The position numbers were made by a program, and so were the translations under genes. The notes beneath the pieces are model-generated. The model had not been told where the DNA came from and did no database searches. It worked only from the letters and a program-made list of their open reading frames with translations. A stretch of 38,122 bases of DNA, taken from assembly GCA_019747075.1 (NCBI GenBank), contig JAIERF010000243.1, forward strand, positions 1 to 38,122. The letters run 5' to 3'. Of the stretch, positions 1 through 9,283 are shown one piece after another. How positions within the stretch are numbered: the first letter of the stretch is position 1; every line of letters starts with the position of its first letter. This stretch comes from Pseudomonadaceae bacterium (GTDB taxonomy: Bacteria > Pseudomonadota > Gammaproteobacteria > Pseudomonadales > Pseudomonadaceae).

Positions 1-72
1 AACCGCCGTATACGGAACCGTACGTACGGTGGTGTGAGAGGACGGCGGATGTAAATCCGCCTCCTACTCGAT
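1..72 (+). mobile_element. Group II intron, 3' end (domains V and VI), partial
   Basis: Positions 1-34 fold as a group II intron domain V: a 9-bp lower stem (2-10 with 25-33, one G-U pair), a two-base CG bulge on the 3' side (23-24), a 4-bp upper stem and a GAAC tetraloop. Positions 36-69 fold as domain VI: a GGCGGAT/ATCCGCC stem closed by GTAA, a lower stem, and an unpaired A at 66 that would be the lariat branch point. A at 66 is seventh from an intron end at T72, matching the usual branch distance and the AY 3' end. The first base of domain V, domains I-IV and any reverse transcriptase gene lie left of the window. Bases 73-203 contain no gene that I can support. Confidence 0.85.
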
Positions 73-203
73 CTGGCCTCAGCTACCCTTGTTGAGTCAC
101 CTCATTACGCGCCGACCAACAAAGGCTTGCCGATGGCCGGTGGTTTGGCTAGCGTCGCGTTTTGGCGCAGGTTTGTTGACCGTTTGGACTAAATGGAATT
201 GCC

Positions 204-2117
204 ATGAGTACGCTGCAGGAGCAACAAACCCAATTGCTGGAACCGGTGGATCGAGACGCGCAAGCGCGGCGGTTGAACCAGATTTCCTCCGTGCTCAGCG
301 TGGTGCTGGTCATCATCGGTGTGCAGACGGTGCTGGCCAACAGCTGGACGAATTCCTTGCTGGTGATCCTGGCCATGCTGGCGGTTATGGCCGGCGCCCG
401 GCTGAACCTGCGCGGTGCCACCGATACGGCCATCGTGCTGGTGCTGGGGACCATGACGGCGGTCGTCAGCGTGTCACTGTGGATCAGCCAGGGCCTGTAT
501 AGCGGTGCCTTGCTGGGGTATCCGGTGATCCTGATCGTCGCCGGCATGGTCTCGCGCTTGAGGCTGTTTGTGGCCTTGTTGCTGTTTATGTTGGCCTCTG
601 TTGCGCTCATCACCTGTGCCGCGTTGTTCGGCTGGCAGCATTTTGTGCCACACCCCATGGGGCTCGGGCGGATGGTCAATGTCAGCTGCATTTTGCTGGT
701 GTGTGCCTGCGCCGTATGGATTCTGGCCAATGACCTGCGCCAGACCATGCAGCGCCTGCAGCGGGAAATTCAGCGGGTCAAGGCCTCGGAGGCCAGCTTC
801 ACCCATTTGGCCCAGCACGATGCGCTGACCAACCTGCCCAATCGGCTGCTGGTCAGTGACCGCATGGAACAGGCCATCGGTCAGGCGCGGCGCTACGGGC
901 GGCGTGCGGCGCTGCTGTATCTCGATCTGGATAACTTCAAGAACATCAACGATTCCCTTGGCCATGACGCGGGCGACGAGCTGCTCAAGGAAGTCGCCGG
1001 GCGCTTGCAGGGCGCCGTGCGTGAGATGGACACGGTCAGCCGCCAGGGCGGCGATGAGTTTCTGATCGTGCTCACCGATGTGGCGGATCTGGACGCCATT
1101 TCCGCAGCGGCCAACCATGTGCTGAACACCATGACTCAGCCATTCAGCCTCAAGGGCATGCAGATCGTTACCTCGGTCTCCATCGGCGTCGCGCTTTACC
1201 CGGAAGATGGCGATGATTTTGCCGCCTTGCTCAAACATGCCGACCTGGCCATGTACCAGGCCAAGGCCGAAGGGCGTAACGCCTTTCGCTTTTTCGATGC
1301 GCGCATGAATGCCGACATTCTCGAACGCCTGAACCTCGATTTGGGCCTGCGTGAGGCCTTGAGCCAACAGCAGTTTGTGCTGCACTACCAGCCCATTGTC
1401 GATATCCACAGCGGTCGCTTGCTCGCGGCCGAGGCGCTGATCCGCTGGCAGCATCCGCAGCGCGGCATGGTCGGGCCGGACACGTTCATCCCGGTGGCCG
1501 AGAGCTCCGGGCTGATCGTCGAGATCGGCGAGTGGGTGCTGAACGAGGCGTGCCGGCAGATGATGGTCTGGCGCGCCGCCGGTTTGCCGGCCTTCGTGGT
1601 GTCGGTCAACCTGTCCTCGGTGCAGTTTCGTCGCGGCAATCTGGAAGCTCTGGTGGCCGCCGCCCTGCAGCGCTATGGCCTGCCGGCGGAGTGCCTGGAG
1701 CTGGAGTTGACCGAATCACTGCTGCTGCAGGATTCCGAGCGCTTTATCGACACCTTGTATGACCTCAAGGCGCTGGGGGTGAAGTTGTCGATCGATGATT
1801 TCGGCACCGGCTACTCCAACCTGTCCTATCTGCAGCGTTTTCGCGTGGATAAGTTGAAAATCGACCAGTCGTTCGTGCGCAAACTGCAGGACAGTCCGGA
1901 AGACCGCGCCATCGTCACGGCGATTATCCAGATGGCGAAAAGCCTGCACCTGCTGACCATCGCCGAAGGCATCGAGGATGACTCGACCCGCCGGCTGCTG
2001 GCGCAGCTGGGCTGTGATCAGGGCCAGGGCTACTGGTTTGCCCGGCCTCTGATGGCCAGTGACTTTGCCGTGTTCACCCAGCGTGAGCTGCCAGCTGCGG
2101 GGCTGGCCACGGAGTAA
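204..2117 (+). CDS. Membrane-bound GGDEF/EAL cyclic-di-GMP protein
   Basis: 637-residue protein. Hydrophobic segments between about residues 28 and 175 form an N-terminal membrane region with no recognised sensor domain, followed by a short helical linker (about 180-200). The diguanylate cyclase domain has an intact GGDEF motif (282-286) and an intact RxxD inhibitory site (R273-D276) exactly five residues before it. The EAL domain carries EAL at 411-413 and the DDFGTGYS loop, so both synthesis and hydrolysis of c-di-GMP are possible from sequence. Many such tandem proteins work mainly as phosphodiesterases with GGDEF as a regulatory module; which holds here cannot be read from the sequence. 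The ATG at 204 has only a weak ribosome site (GGA). The gene starts 131 bp downstream of the group II intron end, so its native promoter may be affected. Confidence 0.93.
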   Translation: MSTLQEQQTQLLEPVDRDAQARRLNQISSVLSVVLVIIGVQTVLANSWTNSLLVILAMLAVMAGARLNLRGATDTAIVLVLGTMTAVVSVSLWISQGLYSGALLGYPVILIVAGMVSRLRLFVALLLFMLASVALITCAALFGWQHFVPHPMGLGRMVNVSCILLVCACAVWILANDLRQTMQRLQREIQRVKASEASFTHLAQHDALTNLPNRLLVSDRMEQAIGQARRYGRRAALLYLDLDNFKNINDSLGHDAGDELLKEVAGRLQGAVREMDTVSRQGGDEFLIVLTDVADLDAISAAANHVLNTMTQPFSLKGMQIVTSVSIGVALYPEDGDDFAALLKHADLAMYQAKAEGRNAFRFFDARMNADILERLNLDLGLREALSQQQFVLHYQPIVDIHSGRLLAAEALIRWQHPQRGMVGPDTFIPVAESSGLIVEIGEWVLNEACRQMMVWRAAGLPAFVVSVNLSSVQFRRGNLEALVAAALQRYGLPAECLELELTESLLLQDSERFIDTLYDLKALGVKLSIDDFGTGYSNLSYLQRFRVDKLKIDQSFVRKLQDSPEDRAIVTAIIQMAKSLHLLTIAEGIEDDSTRRLLAQLGCDQGQGYWFARPLMASDFAVFTQRELPAAGLATE

Positions 2118-2222
2118 TCGGATGCCCGTGGGGCGGGGTATTCAGGCGCTTTATAGCGCGTTGGTGGCCGCGCGGCCTTGGTTACACTGCAGGCCTATTC
2201 CCCGCACAAGAAGGCTCTGACG

Positions 2223-3032
2223 ATGCAAAAGCGCATGATGATTACCGGTGCAGGTTCTGGTCTGGGCCGTGAGATAGCGCTGCGCTGGGCCCGTGAGGGC
2301 TGGCAGCTGGCACTCTCGGATGTCAACGATGCGGGCCTGGCAGAAACCCTGAAACTGGTGCGCGAGGCCGGCGGCGACGGTTTCACTCAGCGCTGTGATG
2401 TGCGCGACTACAGTCAGCTGACTGCCCTGGCCCAGGCCTGCGAAGAGAAGCTTGGCGGCATCGATGTGATCGTCAACAACGCCGGTGTGGCTTCGGGTGG
2501 CTTCTTCGAAGAACTGTCGCTGGAAGACTGGGACTGGCAGATCGCGATCAACCTGATGGGCGTGGTAAAGGGCTGCAAGGCCTTCCTGCCGCTGCTGCTG
2601 CGCAGCCAGGGCAAGATCGTCAACATCGCCTCCATGGCAGCGCTGATGCAAGGCCCGGCCATGAGCAACTACAACGTCGCCAAGGCCGGCGTGGTGGCAC
2701 TCTCGGAAAGCCTGCTGATCGAATTGCAGGCCCAGCAGGTGGGTGTGCACGTGGTCTGTCCGTCGTTCTTCCAGACCAACCTGCTGGACTCCTTCCGCGG
2801 CCCGACGCCGGCGATGAAGCAGGCGGTGGGCAAGCTGCTGGAAAGCTCGCCAATCAGCGCCAGGGAGATTGCCGAGTACATCTACACGGCCATCGAACAA
2901 GGCGAATTTATGATTCTGCCCCACGAGCAGGGCCGCATGGCCTGGGCGTTGAAGCAGAAGAACCCGCAGCTGCTGTACAGCGAAATGGCCAGCATGGCCG
3001 GCAAGATGCGCAGCAAAACCACGCCAGTCTGA
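2223..3032 (+). CDS. Short-chain dehydrogenase/reductase (SDR)
   Basis: 269-residue classical SDR. The nucleotide-binding TGAGSGLG motif is at residues 8-15, NNAG follows in the middle of the fold, and the catalytic Ser...Tyr-x-x-x-Lys set is visible as IASMAAL...NYNVAK. Proteins of this family oxidise or reduce alcohol/carbonyl groups with NAD(P)(H); the substrate cannot be inferred. I chose the ATG at 2223, which places the Rossmann motif at the normal distance from the N terminus and follows AAGGCTCTGACG; a longer frame from 2178 is open but would add 15 residues ahead of the fold. It stands alone between the GGDEF/EAL gene and a small unknown gene. Confidence 0.92.
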   Translation: MQKRMMITGAGSGLGREIALRWAREGWQLALSDVNDAGLAETLKLVREAGGDGFTQRCDVRDYSQLTALAQACEEKLGGIDVIVNNAGVASGGFFEELSLEDWDWQIAINLMGVVKGCKAFLPLLLRSQGKIVNIASMAALMQGPAMSNYNVAKAGVVALSESLLIELQAQQVGVHVVCPSFFQTNLLDSFRGPTPAMKQAVGKLLESSPISAREIAEYIYTAIEQGEFMILPHEQGRMAWALKQKNPQLLYSEMASMAGKMRSKTTPV

Positions 3033-3187
3033 AGCACTCCGCTGCCCGCGCGTTGTGCGACCGGTCACCGCGACGGTACGCAGAGATGGCCGGCGAGCGC
3101 GGCCTGTGATAGAAGGCTGCCTGCCGTTGCACCGTCTGCCCGTAGGCAGCACGGCGCCGGCCCGCCTGCCTTCTCTGGAGTACCCGC

Positions 3188-3616
3188 GTGGAGTCCGAAT
3201 CCATCGTCTATGGCTGCATCCGCGACTGGCCGTCTGACCGGGCGGATGAGCGGCGCCTGCGGCGTGACACCAACCGCCAGGTGCTGGCCAGCTTGCCCAG
3301 TGGCGAGGCCTGGCCGTTTCTCGGGCGGGAGATGTTCAGCTGCTGCGAGACGGCGGGCGAGGGCCTGTACCAGACCCAGGTGATTCACTTCGGTGCCAGC
3401 TACCGGGCCCTGGAATATGAATGGCCGCTGTGGGTCGAGCAGTTCGAGACCTTGCTCAAGCGCCTGTACTGGGCCAGCGCGGTGGTCCATCTGGATACCG
3501 AACTGAAGGGTTGCCACACCTTTCGCTGGGAGTCCGAGCGTGGTTTCCACAGCCCTGCGGAAGATGACCTGCGGGTGCGCTGTGTGTGGGAGCGCGAGAG
3601 CGGCTTGCGCGGTTAA
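3188..3616 (+). CDS. Conserved hypothetical protein, GTG start
   Basis: 142-residue, acidic, Trp-rich soluble protein with no signal peptide or membrane segment. I do not recognise a characterised domain. A GTG start at 3188 follows CTGGAGTACCCGC, a good ribosome site about 9 bases away, and no ATG lies near. It ends just before the convergent YheU gene. Function unknown; the coding call rests on frame length, the ribosome site and compact fit between neighbours. Confidence 0.7.
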   Translation: MESESIVYGCIRDWPSDRADERRLRRDTNRQVLASLPSGEAWPFLGREMFSCCETAGEGLYQTQVIHFGASYRALEYEWPLWVEQFETLLKRLYWASAVVHLDTELKGCHTFRWESERGFHSPAEDDLRVRCVWERESGLRG

Positions 3617-3629
3617 CAGGTAGCTCCGT

Positions 3630-3872
3630 TCACTCGTCGTGCAGCTGGTTGAACCATTCCTTGGGCACATCGCGCTTCAACAGCAGCATGCATTGCTGGC
3701 TGTCGGGATCGAAGGCAATCACCGCCTCACCTTTGTCCAGCGCCCGGCGTACCCGCAGTACGCGGGTCTCCAGCGGGGTTTCGTCGCCATTGTCGGTGCC
3801 TTCGCGGGTGACGAAGTCCTCGATCAAGCGAGTCAGGGTGTCGGCTTCCAGCAGGGCTTGGGGGATCAGCAT
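3630..3872 (-). CDS. YheU family protein
   Basis: 80-residue protein that matches the YheU family pattern: MLIPxxLL...TLxxLIEDFVTREGT near the N terminus, then a central Arg/Leu helix and a GEAV(I/L) strand. Family members are small, cytoplasmic and of unknown function. The ATG at 3872 is preceded by GGAGG eight bases upstream. It lies 43 bp downstream of the histidine kinase stop codon on the opposite side (both minus strand, kinase upstream), so it may be co-transcribed with it. Confidence 0.85.
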   Translation of the reverse strand: MLIPQALLEADTLTRLIEDFVTREGTDNGDETPLETRVLRVRRALDKGEAVIAFDPDSQQCMLLLKRDVPKEWFNQLHDE

Positions 3873-3918
3873 GGGCGGCGCCTCCTCAGCGCCGGGCGAT
3901 GGTAGCAGGCTCCAAACC

Positions 3919-6666
3919 CTAGGGCTCTGTGACTTCGGGGAGAAAGCGTTCTAGGGTGTCGTACAGCAACTGGCTGTCCAGCGGTTTGCCGATAAAGTCG
4001 TCCATGCCCGCGGCCTGACCCTGCTGGCGATACTCGTCGAAGATATGCGCGGTCAGGGCGATGATCGGCACCGCCGGCAGGTGCTGGCGCTGCTCCAGTT
4101 GGCGGATCTGCCGGGTCGCCTCGAAACCATCCATTTCCGGCATTTCACAGTCCATCAGGATTAGCTGGATGGCGCTCGGTGCGCGCAGGTATTCGGCCAC
4201 GGCGGCGGCGCCATTGTTGACCACGCGCAGGTTGTAGCCGCGCTTTTTCAGCAGGCCCTGGGCGACCAGTTGATTCACCGGGTTGTCTTCGGCAATCAGG
4301 ATGCAGGGGGCATTGGCGCGCAGGTGCGACTGCTCCGGCGCTGCGGGCGGCAGCGCGTGGCGCGGCTGTTGGTAGAGCTCCAGCAGGTGTTGGCGCAGTT
4401 CGGTGACGGCCAGCGGCTGGGTCAGGTTGCGCACCCGCAAGGCGCCGTATTCGGGCAGTTGGCTGCTTTGTCCGGGCGGGCACAACAGCAGCACCGGCTG
4501 ACCCGGTTGCAGGCGCGAACGCACCGGCTCCAGCCAGCTGGCCACGCTGCCAGGCCAGGGCGCCATCAGTACCAGCAAGGGCGGGTTGGTAAAGTCATCC
4601 AGGCAGCTTTGCAGGCGTTCTGGGGTCTGGCAGCGTTCGGTGCGCATGCCCCAGCGGCTGAGCAGGCCGCTGAGGGCATCCAGGGCCAGGCTGTCCAGGG
4701 AGGTCAGCAGGGCGGTGCGTCCGGCCAGCAGCTCGCTGAGTGGGTCGGTGGCGCTGCTGTCCACCAGCAGTGGCACATGAAAACTGAACTGGGTGCCCTG
4801 GCCCGGCGCGCTGTGCACCTCGATCTGGCCGCCCATCATCTCCACCAGTTCCTTGCTGATGGCCAGGCCCAGGCCACTGCCGCCATAGCGGCGGGTGGTG
4901 CTGGAGTCGCCCTGGGCGAAGGAGTCGAACAGCTGCGTCTGCACCTGTTCGCTGATGCCGATGCCGGTGTCACTGATGGCCAGGTGCAGCTGCCACTGCT
5001 GCAGGGCGTTGCAGCGCCGGTAGACGGTCAGGCTGACATGGCCTTCGGCGGTGAACTTCAAGGCGTTGCTGAGCAGGTTCATCAGCACCTGTTTGAGCCG
5101 GGTCGGGTCGCCGAGGATGCGCTGGGGTACGCCGCCCTCCAGGCTGACGTACAGGCGCAGGCGCTTTTCCAGGGCCTGGGCGGTGAACAGGCTGAGGGTT
5201 TCGGCGATCAGCTGTTCCAGGTCGAACTCGATATGTTCCAGCTTGAGCTTGCCGGACTCGATCCGGGCGTAGTCGAGGATGTCGTTGATCACCGCCAGCA
5301 GCGAGCGACCGGAGCTGGCGATGGTGTCGACATAAAAACGCTGGCTGCGATCCAGCGGTGTGTCCTTGAGCAATTGCAGCATGCCCAGCACGCCGTTCAG
5401 CGGGGTGCGGATCTCGTGACTCATGGTGGCCAGGAAGCGACCCTTGGCCTGGTTGGCAAGGTTGGCCTGCTCGGCGGCCTGGCGCGAGGAAAAGCCTTCG
5501 TCCTTGAGGATGTTGATGCGGTTGGCCAGGCCGATGGACAGGGTGACCAGCTCGATGGTGACCCCGATCTTGATCGCTGTGGCGCCATACAGGCCAAACA
5601 GGTCGAAGCCCAGGGAGCCGGCCGTGGCAATCGCAAACGCCAGCAGCACGACCGTCCAGGCCACTGTGTAGTAGGGGCCGTAGGACACCCCCCGGCGCCA
5701 GCTGAAAATGCCCACCAGCAACAACACCAGGGAAAAACTCAACAGGCTGATGCTGGCCAGGGCGGCCCAGAGTTGCAGGTTGAGCAGCAGACCGCTGGCC
5801 AGCAAGGCGACGATGACCAGCATGGACACGCGCAGGCCGGTATCCAGGCGTGGGAAATATTCTTTGGTGTGCAGGAAGTGACGGCTGAACTGCACTGCGG
5901 CCAGGGTCTGGGTGAACAGCAGGATATAGATGCTCACCGCCTGCAGCGCGGTGGCGTCGGGCAGCAATTTGAACAGCAGGCCGTCGAAACAGGCTCCGAG
6001 CAGGACGACGTTCAGGCCGTAGACCACGTACCAGCAATAGGTGGCTTCGCGCAGTGAGAGAAACAGAAACAGGTTGTAGAAGACCATGGCCAGGAGCATG
6101 CCGTAGAAGGCTCCGTTCCAGGCCATAAGGTCTTCCTGGGCGGCGGCATTGGCGGCATAGGTGCTGAAATACGCCGGAAAAAATACCGTGCTGCTGGTGT
6201 CTACGCGGATCAGCAGGTGGCTGTTACCGCTGGGCAGTTGCAGAGGAAACCAGAAGTTGCGCACCTGCACCGGGCGCTGGCTAAAGGCAAAGCGATCGCC
6301 ACTTTCCTGCTGGCTGACTCGGCCGTCGGGCGTCTGCAGATACACCTGCAGGTGGTCGAGCAAGGGGTAGTTGATTTCCAGAAAACCCGGCAACGCCTCG
6401 GTCAGACGGTTGTCCAGCTCGACCCGGAACCACCAGACGGAGGTGTTCTTGCCCAGGTTGACGTGGTCATGGTTGACCGGCTGGAAGCGTTCGCTGGGCG
6501 TGTTCTGCACGTCCTGCAGGCGCAGGCTGCCGCGGGGGTCTTCGAGGTAGCTCATGTGCGGGCCGAGGGACAGGCGCACATCGGTGTTGTCCAGGTGTGC
6601 CGGGTTCAGCGCCCAGGCGCTGTTGCACAGGCACAGCCAGAGCAGAAACAGACTCATGCGAGGCAT
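3919..6666 (-). CDS. 7TMR-DISM hybrid sensor histidine kinase with C-terminal receiver
   Basis: 915-residue protein. Order: signal peptide (cleaved near AWA, about 20); periplasmic 7TMR-DISM extracellular domain (about 25-170); seven membrane segments (about 185-385); short coiled linker; HisKA with phospho-acceptor His about 417 in [12 protein letters not shown]; HATPase with N-box [14 protein letters not shown] and GGSGLGL; a divergent receiver-like segment lacking a clear phospho-acceptor; and a true receiver with Asp in LILMDCEMP. There is no HPt domain, so phosphotransfer onward would need a separate HPt protein. The outer domain probably binds a carbohydrate-like ligand (family knowledge). 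ATG at 6666 is chosen because AGAGG sits seven bases upstream; a TTG three bases earlier is unlikely. Cognate regulator not seen in the window. Confidence 0.93.
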   Translation of the reverse strand: MPRMSLFLLWLCLCNSAWALNPAHLDNTDVRLSLGPHMSYLEDPRGSLRLQDVQNTPSERFQPVNHDHVNLGKNTSVWWFRVELDNRLTEALPGFLEINYPLLDHLQVYLQTPDGRVSQQESGDRFAFSQRPVQVRNFWFPLQLPSGNSHLLIRVDTSSTVFFPAYFSTYAANAAAQEDLMAWNGAFYGMLLAMVFYNLFLFLSLREATYCWYVVYGLNVVLLGACFDGLLFKLLPDATALQAVSIYILLFTQTLAAVQFSRHFLHTKEYFPRLDTGLRVSMLVIVALLASGLLLNLQLWAALASISLLSFSLVLLLVGIFSWRRGVSYGPYYTVAWTVVLLAFAIATAGSLGFDLFGLYGATAIKIGVTIELVTLSIGLANRINILKDEGFSSRQAAEQANLANQAKGRFLATMSHEIRTPLNGVLGMLQLLKDTPLDRSQRFYVDTIASSGRSLLAVINDILDYARIESGKLKLEHIEFDLEQLIAETLSLFTAQALEKRLRLYVSLEGGVPQRILGDPTRLKQVLMNLLSNALKFTAEGHVSLTVYRRCNALQQWQLHLAISDTGIGISEQVQTQLFDSFAQGDSSTTRRYGGSGLGLAISKELVEMMGGQIEVHSAPGQGTQFSFHVPLLVDSSATDPLSELLAGRTALLTSLDSLALDALSGLLSRWGMRTERCQTPERLQSCLDDFTNPPLLVLMAPWPGSVASWLEPVRSRLQPGQPVLLLCPPGQSSQLPEYGALRVRNLTQPLAVTELRQHLLELYQQPRHALPPAAPEQSHLRANAPCILIAEDNPVNQLVAQGLLKKRGYNLRVVNNGAAAVAEYLRAPSAIQLILMDCEMPEMDGFEATRQIRQLEQRQHLPAVPIIALTAHIFDEYRQQGQAAGMDDFIGKPLDSQLLYDTLERFLPEVTEP

Positions 6667-6754
6667 CAAGTAACCTCTTTGTTGTAATACGTCTGCCGTT
6701 CACTGTGCCGGGTTGCGGCCGCGGCTTCAAGCCAGGTGGTTGCGCCCTGCGGGC

Positions 6755-7024
6755 TCAGGTGTATTTGGTAAAAATGTTGCGGACCCGGCTGAGGGTGGCG
6801 CTGCTGTCCTGGTCGGGGTCGAGCACGGCTTCTTCCAGCAGGCAGGCGAGTAACTCCTGGTAGGCCTTGTCCAGGGCCTTGCGCGCGGCGGCAAATTGTT
6901 GGGCGATGGCTTCGCAGTCTTCATCACGGCGGATCATGGCTTGCAGGCCGCGGATTTGTCCTTCAATGCGCGCCAGGCGCTTGAGCATCGCGTCCTGATG
7001 GGCCGCGCGGGGGGTGTCGCTCAT
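6755..7024 (-). CDS. CsoR/FrmR-family (DUF156) transcriptional repressor
   Basis: 89-residue all-helical protein with the family core LKRLARIEGQIRGLQAMI (from about residue 14). Family members are tetrameric repressors that release DNA on binding Cu, Ni/Co, formaldehyde or persulfide. The first ligand Cys is present (C37), but at the place of the usual His (one residue after C61) there is Leu62, and the position of the second Cys of CsoR is Ala66, so the canonical Cys-His-Cys set is not intact. What it senses cannot be assigned. No metal exporter or formaldehyde dehydrogenase is adjacent; it lies between mnmC (upstream) and the hybrid kinase (downstream), all minus strand. Confidence 0.88.
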   Translation of the reverse strand: MSDTPRAAHQDAMLKRLARIEGQIRGLQAMIRRDEDCEAIAQQFAAARKALDKAYQELLACLLEEAVLDPDQDSSATLSRVRNIFTKYT

Positions 7025-7162
7025 CGGCTGGTTCTCCAGAGGTCGGCGCAGAGTTAGGGCGTCGCGCAGTTCGCCGGTCTGAGTACCGCGGGCCTTGTGG
7101 TCAGCCTAACCCTGATCCGCCTGGGCAGCCAGTTTGGGCGCGGTATCTGCGGGGGCTTGCGA

Positions 7163-9139
7163 CTATTGGCCGCGGCTCAACTGACGCACGGCAAAGCGGT
7201 TGGGGTGACAGGCCTCGGCGACTTCTCGCGGCATTGGTAGTGGCTCGTTGTCCAGCCAGGCGGCTAGCAGTTCGCCGGCCAGTGGGGCGCTGATCAGGCC
7301 GCGGGAGCCATGGCCGCTGTTGACGTACAGGCCGTCCAGCCAGGGGCAGGGCGTATCTGGCACCTGGCGGGCATTTTTACTCAGCACGGCGTAGGCCTCG
7401 GCGAAGGCTTGCGGGTCGGCCAATGGGCCGATGATCGGCAGGTAGTCCGGGCTGGTGCAACGGAAGGCTGCACGGCCTTGCAGGCTGGCGGGGTCGAGTT
7501 CGTGGCTGTGCAGGCGCGCGGCCAGATCGCTGGAGATTTCCTCCAGCAGTTGCAGGTTGCTGGCGTGTTCGGCCGCCGTTGGTGTGATCTCCTGACTGTG
7601 AAAGTCGAAGCTGGCACCGAGGGTATGTTCGCCCAGGCGCGGCGGCGCCACATAGCCTTCGGCGCAGACCACGGTGCGTAGCTCGGCGCTGCTGGCGGTT
7701 TGTGGCAGGCGGGTGATTTGCCCGCGGATGCGTTTAAGTGGCAGGCCGGCGGCAGCCGGGAAGCGCGCAATCTCGGCGGCACCGGCGAGTACCACCACCG
7801 GGGCGCTGGCGATCATTTGGCCGGCCACACAGGCGTGCCAACCATCGGCATGGCGTTGGAGTTCAACGACGTCGTGCAGGGGTAGCAGGCGAATTCGTGG
7901 ATGCTCGCTCAGCCGCTGGCACAGCGCCGGTGGATGGACCCAGCCACCTTCGGGGTAGAACAGGCCGCCGCTGGCCAGGGCGATACCGGCGAGAGCTTCG
8001 GCTTCTTCGCGACTGAGTACGTGCAATAGATCGGGTGGGAAGGCTGCCGCCAGCGGTGCCTGGCGTGCTTGCTCCTTGGCGTCTAATGCCAGTTGCAGAA
8101 CGCCGCAGGCGTCCCAGTCGAGGCCGCGTTGTAACTGCTCCAGCAGCCGGCGGGTGTAGCCGAAGCCGCTGACAATCAGGCGCGACAAGGCGGTGCCGTG
8201 GGCCGAGAGCTTTAAATACAGCACCCCTTGGGGGTTGCCGGAGGCCTCCTCGGCGATGGCTGCGTGGCGTTCCAGTAAGGTCACCTGCCAGCCGCGGGCG
8301 GCCAGGCTGGCGGCGGTGGCGCAGCCGGCTAGGCCGGCGCCGATTACCAGTGCCTCACGCACGGCAGGGCGCCAGCCTGGTCGGGCAAACCAGGGTTTGC
8401 CTGTACTGCTGGCGGGGCCATTGAACTGGCCCTTGAGCACTTCCCACTTGCGCCCGATGCCGGGCACCCGGCGCATGCTAAAACCGGCGGCTTTGAGCCC
8501 GCGGCGCACGTCGCCAGCGCTGCAATAAGTGCCCAGGGTGGTGCCAGGGTGGGACAGTCGGGCCAGTTCGGCAAACAGTTCAGGGCACCACATCTGTGGG
8601 TTGCGCTGGGGGGCGAAGCCGTCGAGGAACCAGGCGTCGATGGCCGCATCCAGCTGCGGCAACTGCTCCAGGGCGTCGCCAATCAGCAGGGTCAGGCTGA
8701 CCCGGCCTGCCAGGGTGAAACGCTGAAAGCCAGGGTGCACGGCCACGTACTGGGCCAGCAGGGCGTCGGCGTAAGTTGCCAGTTCCGGCCACAGGGCCAG
8801 GGCCCGTTGCAGGTCGCTGCGGGTCAGCGGGTACTTTTCCACGCTGACAAAGTGCAGGCGACAGTCGGGTCCGGCGTGTTGTTCAAACAGTTGCCAGGCG
8901 CCGAGAAAATTCAGCCCGGTGCCGAAACCGGTTTCACCAATCACCAGTTGCTCGCCCGCCGCCAGTTCGGCAAAGCGCCGGGCCAGGTCGTTCTGCAGCA
9001 GGAAGGCATGACGGGCTTCGGCCAGGCCGCCGTCGTTGGCGAAATACACATCGGCAAATTGGCGTGAGCGCGGCTGACCGTCGGCGTCCCAGTCGAGCTG
9101 AGCGTGCTGAAAGTCGGCGGATGTGGGTTGATCGGTCAT
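7163..9139 (-). CDS. mnmC: MnmC, bifunctional tRNA mnm5s2U methyltransferase/FAD oxidoreductase
   Basis: 658-residue fusion that finishes 5-methylaminomethyl-2-thiouridine at the tRNA wobble position. The N-terminal half is the SAM methyltransferase (MnmD-type) with GETGFGTGLNFL near residue 70. The C-terminal half is a DAO-type FAD oxidoreductase beginning with the dinucleotide motif VIGAGLAGCATAASL at about 265; it removes the carboxymethyl group and passes the product to the first domain. Length is typical for the fused enzyme. The ATG at 9139 (MTDQPTSADF) is chosen; an upstream TTG at 9205 would add an unconserved 22 residues. It is divergent from the PAP gene across 144 bp. Confidence 0.95.
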   Translation of the reverse strand: MTDQPTSADFQHAQLDWDADGQPRSRQFADVYFANDGGLAEARHAFLLQNDLARRFAELAAGEQLVIGETGFGTGLNFLGAWQLFEQHAGPDCRLHFVSVEKYPLTRSDLQRALALWPELATYADALLAQYVAVHPGFQRFTLAGRVSLTLLIGDALEQLPQLDAAIDAWFLDGFAPQRNPQMWCPELFAELARLSHPGTTLGTYCSAGDVRRGLKAAGFSMRRVPGIGRKWEVLKGQFNGPASSTGKPWFARPGWRPAVREALVIGAGLAGCATAASLAARGWQVTLLERHAAIAEEASGNPQGVLYLKLSAHGTALSRLIVSGFGYTRRLLEQLQRGLDWDACGVLQLALDAKEQARQAPLAAAFPPDLLHVLSREEAEALAGIALASGGLFYPEGGWVHPPALCQRLSEHPRIRLLPLHDVVELQRHADGWHACVAGQMIASAPVVVLAGAAEIARFPAAAGLPLKRIRGQITRLPQTASSAELRTVVCAEGYVAPPRLGEHTLGASFDFHSQEITPTAAEHASNLQLLEEISSDLAARLHSHELDPASLQGRAAFRCTSPDYLPIIGPLADPQAFAEAYAVLSKNARQVPDTPCPWLDGLYVNSGHGSRGLISAPLAGELLAAWLDNEPLPMPREVAEACHPNRFAVRQLSRGQ

Positions 9140-9283
9140 GGCGCGCACCTGGTAAAGAGGCGCGCATTCTAGCCGATCCACTTGGTAACGCTTGATCTGC
9201 GGCAAGGACGTGGCAGGCAGTCAGACAAAGGCTTCGGCAATCGGCTAGGCTGGCGCCATCGTCTGCTGTTCTGGAGCCTGTTC

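Noticed and set aside
4270-6057. Long open frame (595 codons) on the plus strand opposite the hybrid kinase
   Set aside because: Gln/Gly/Ala/His-rich translation without domains or ribosome site; typical antisense shadow of a high-GC gene whose minus-strand product is clearly a kinase.
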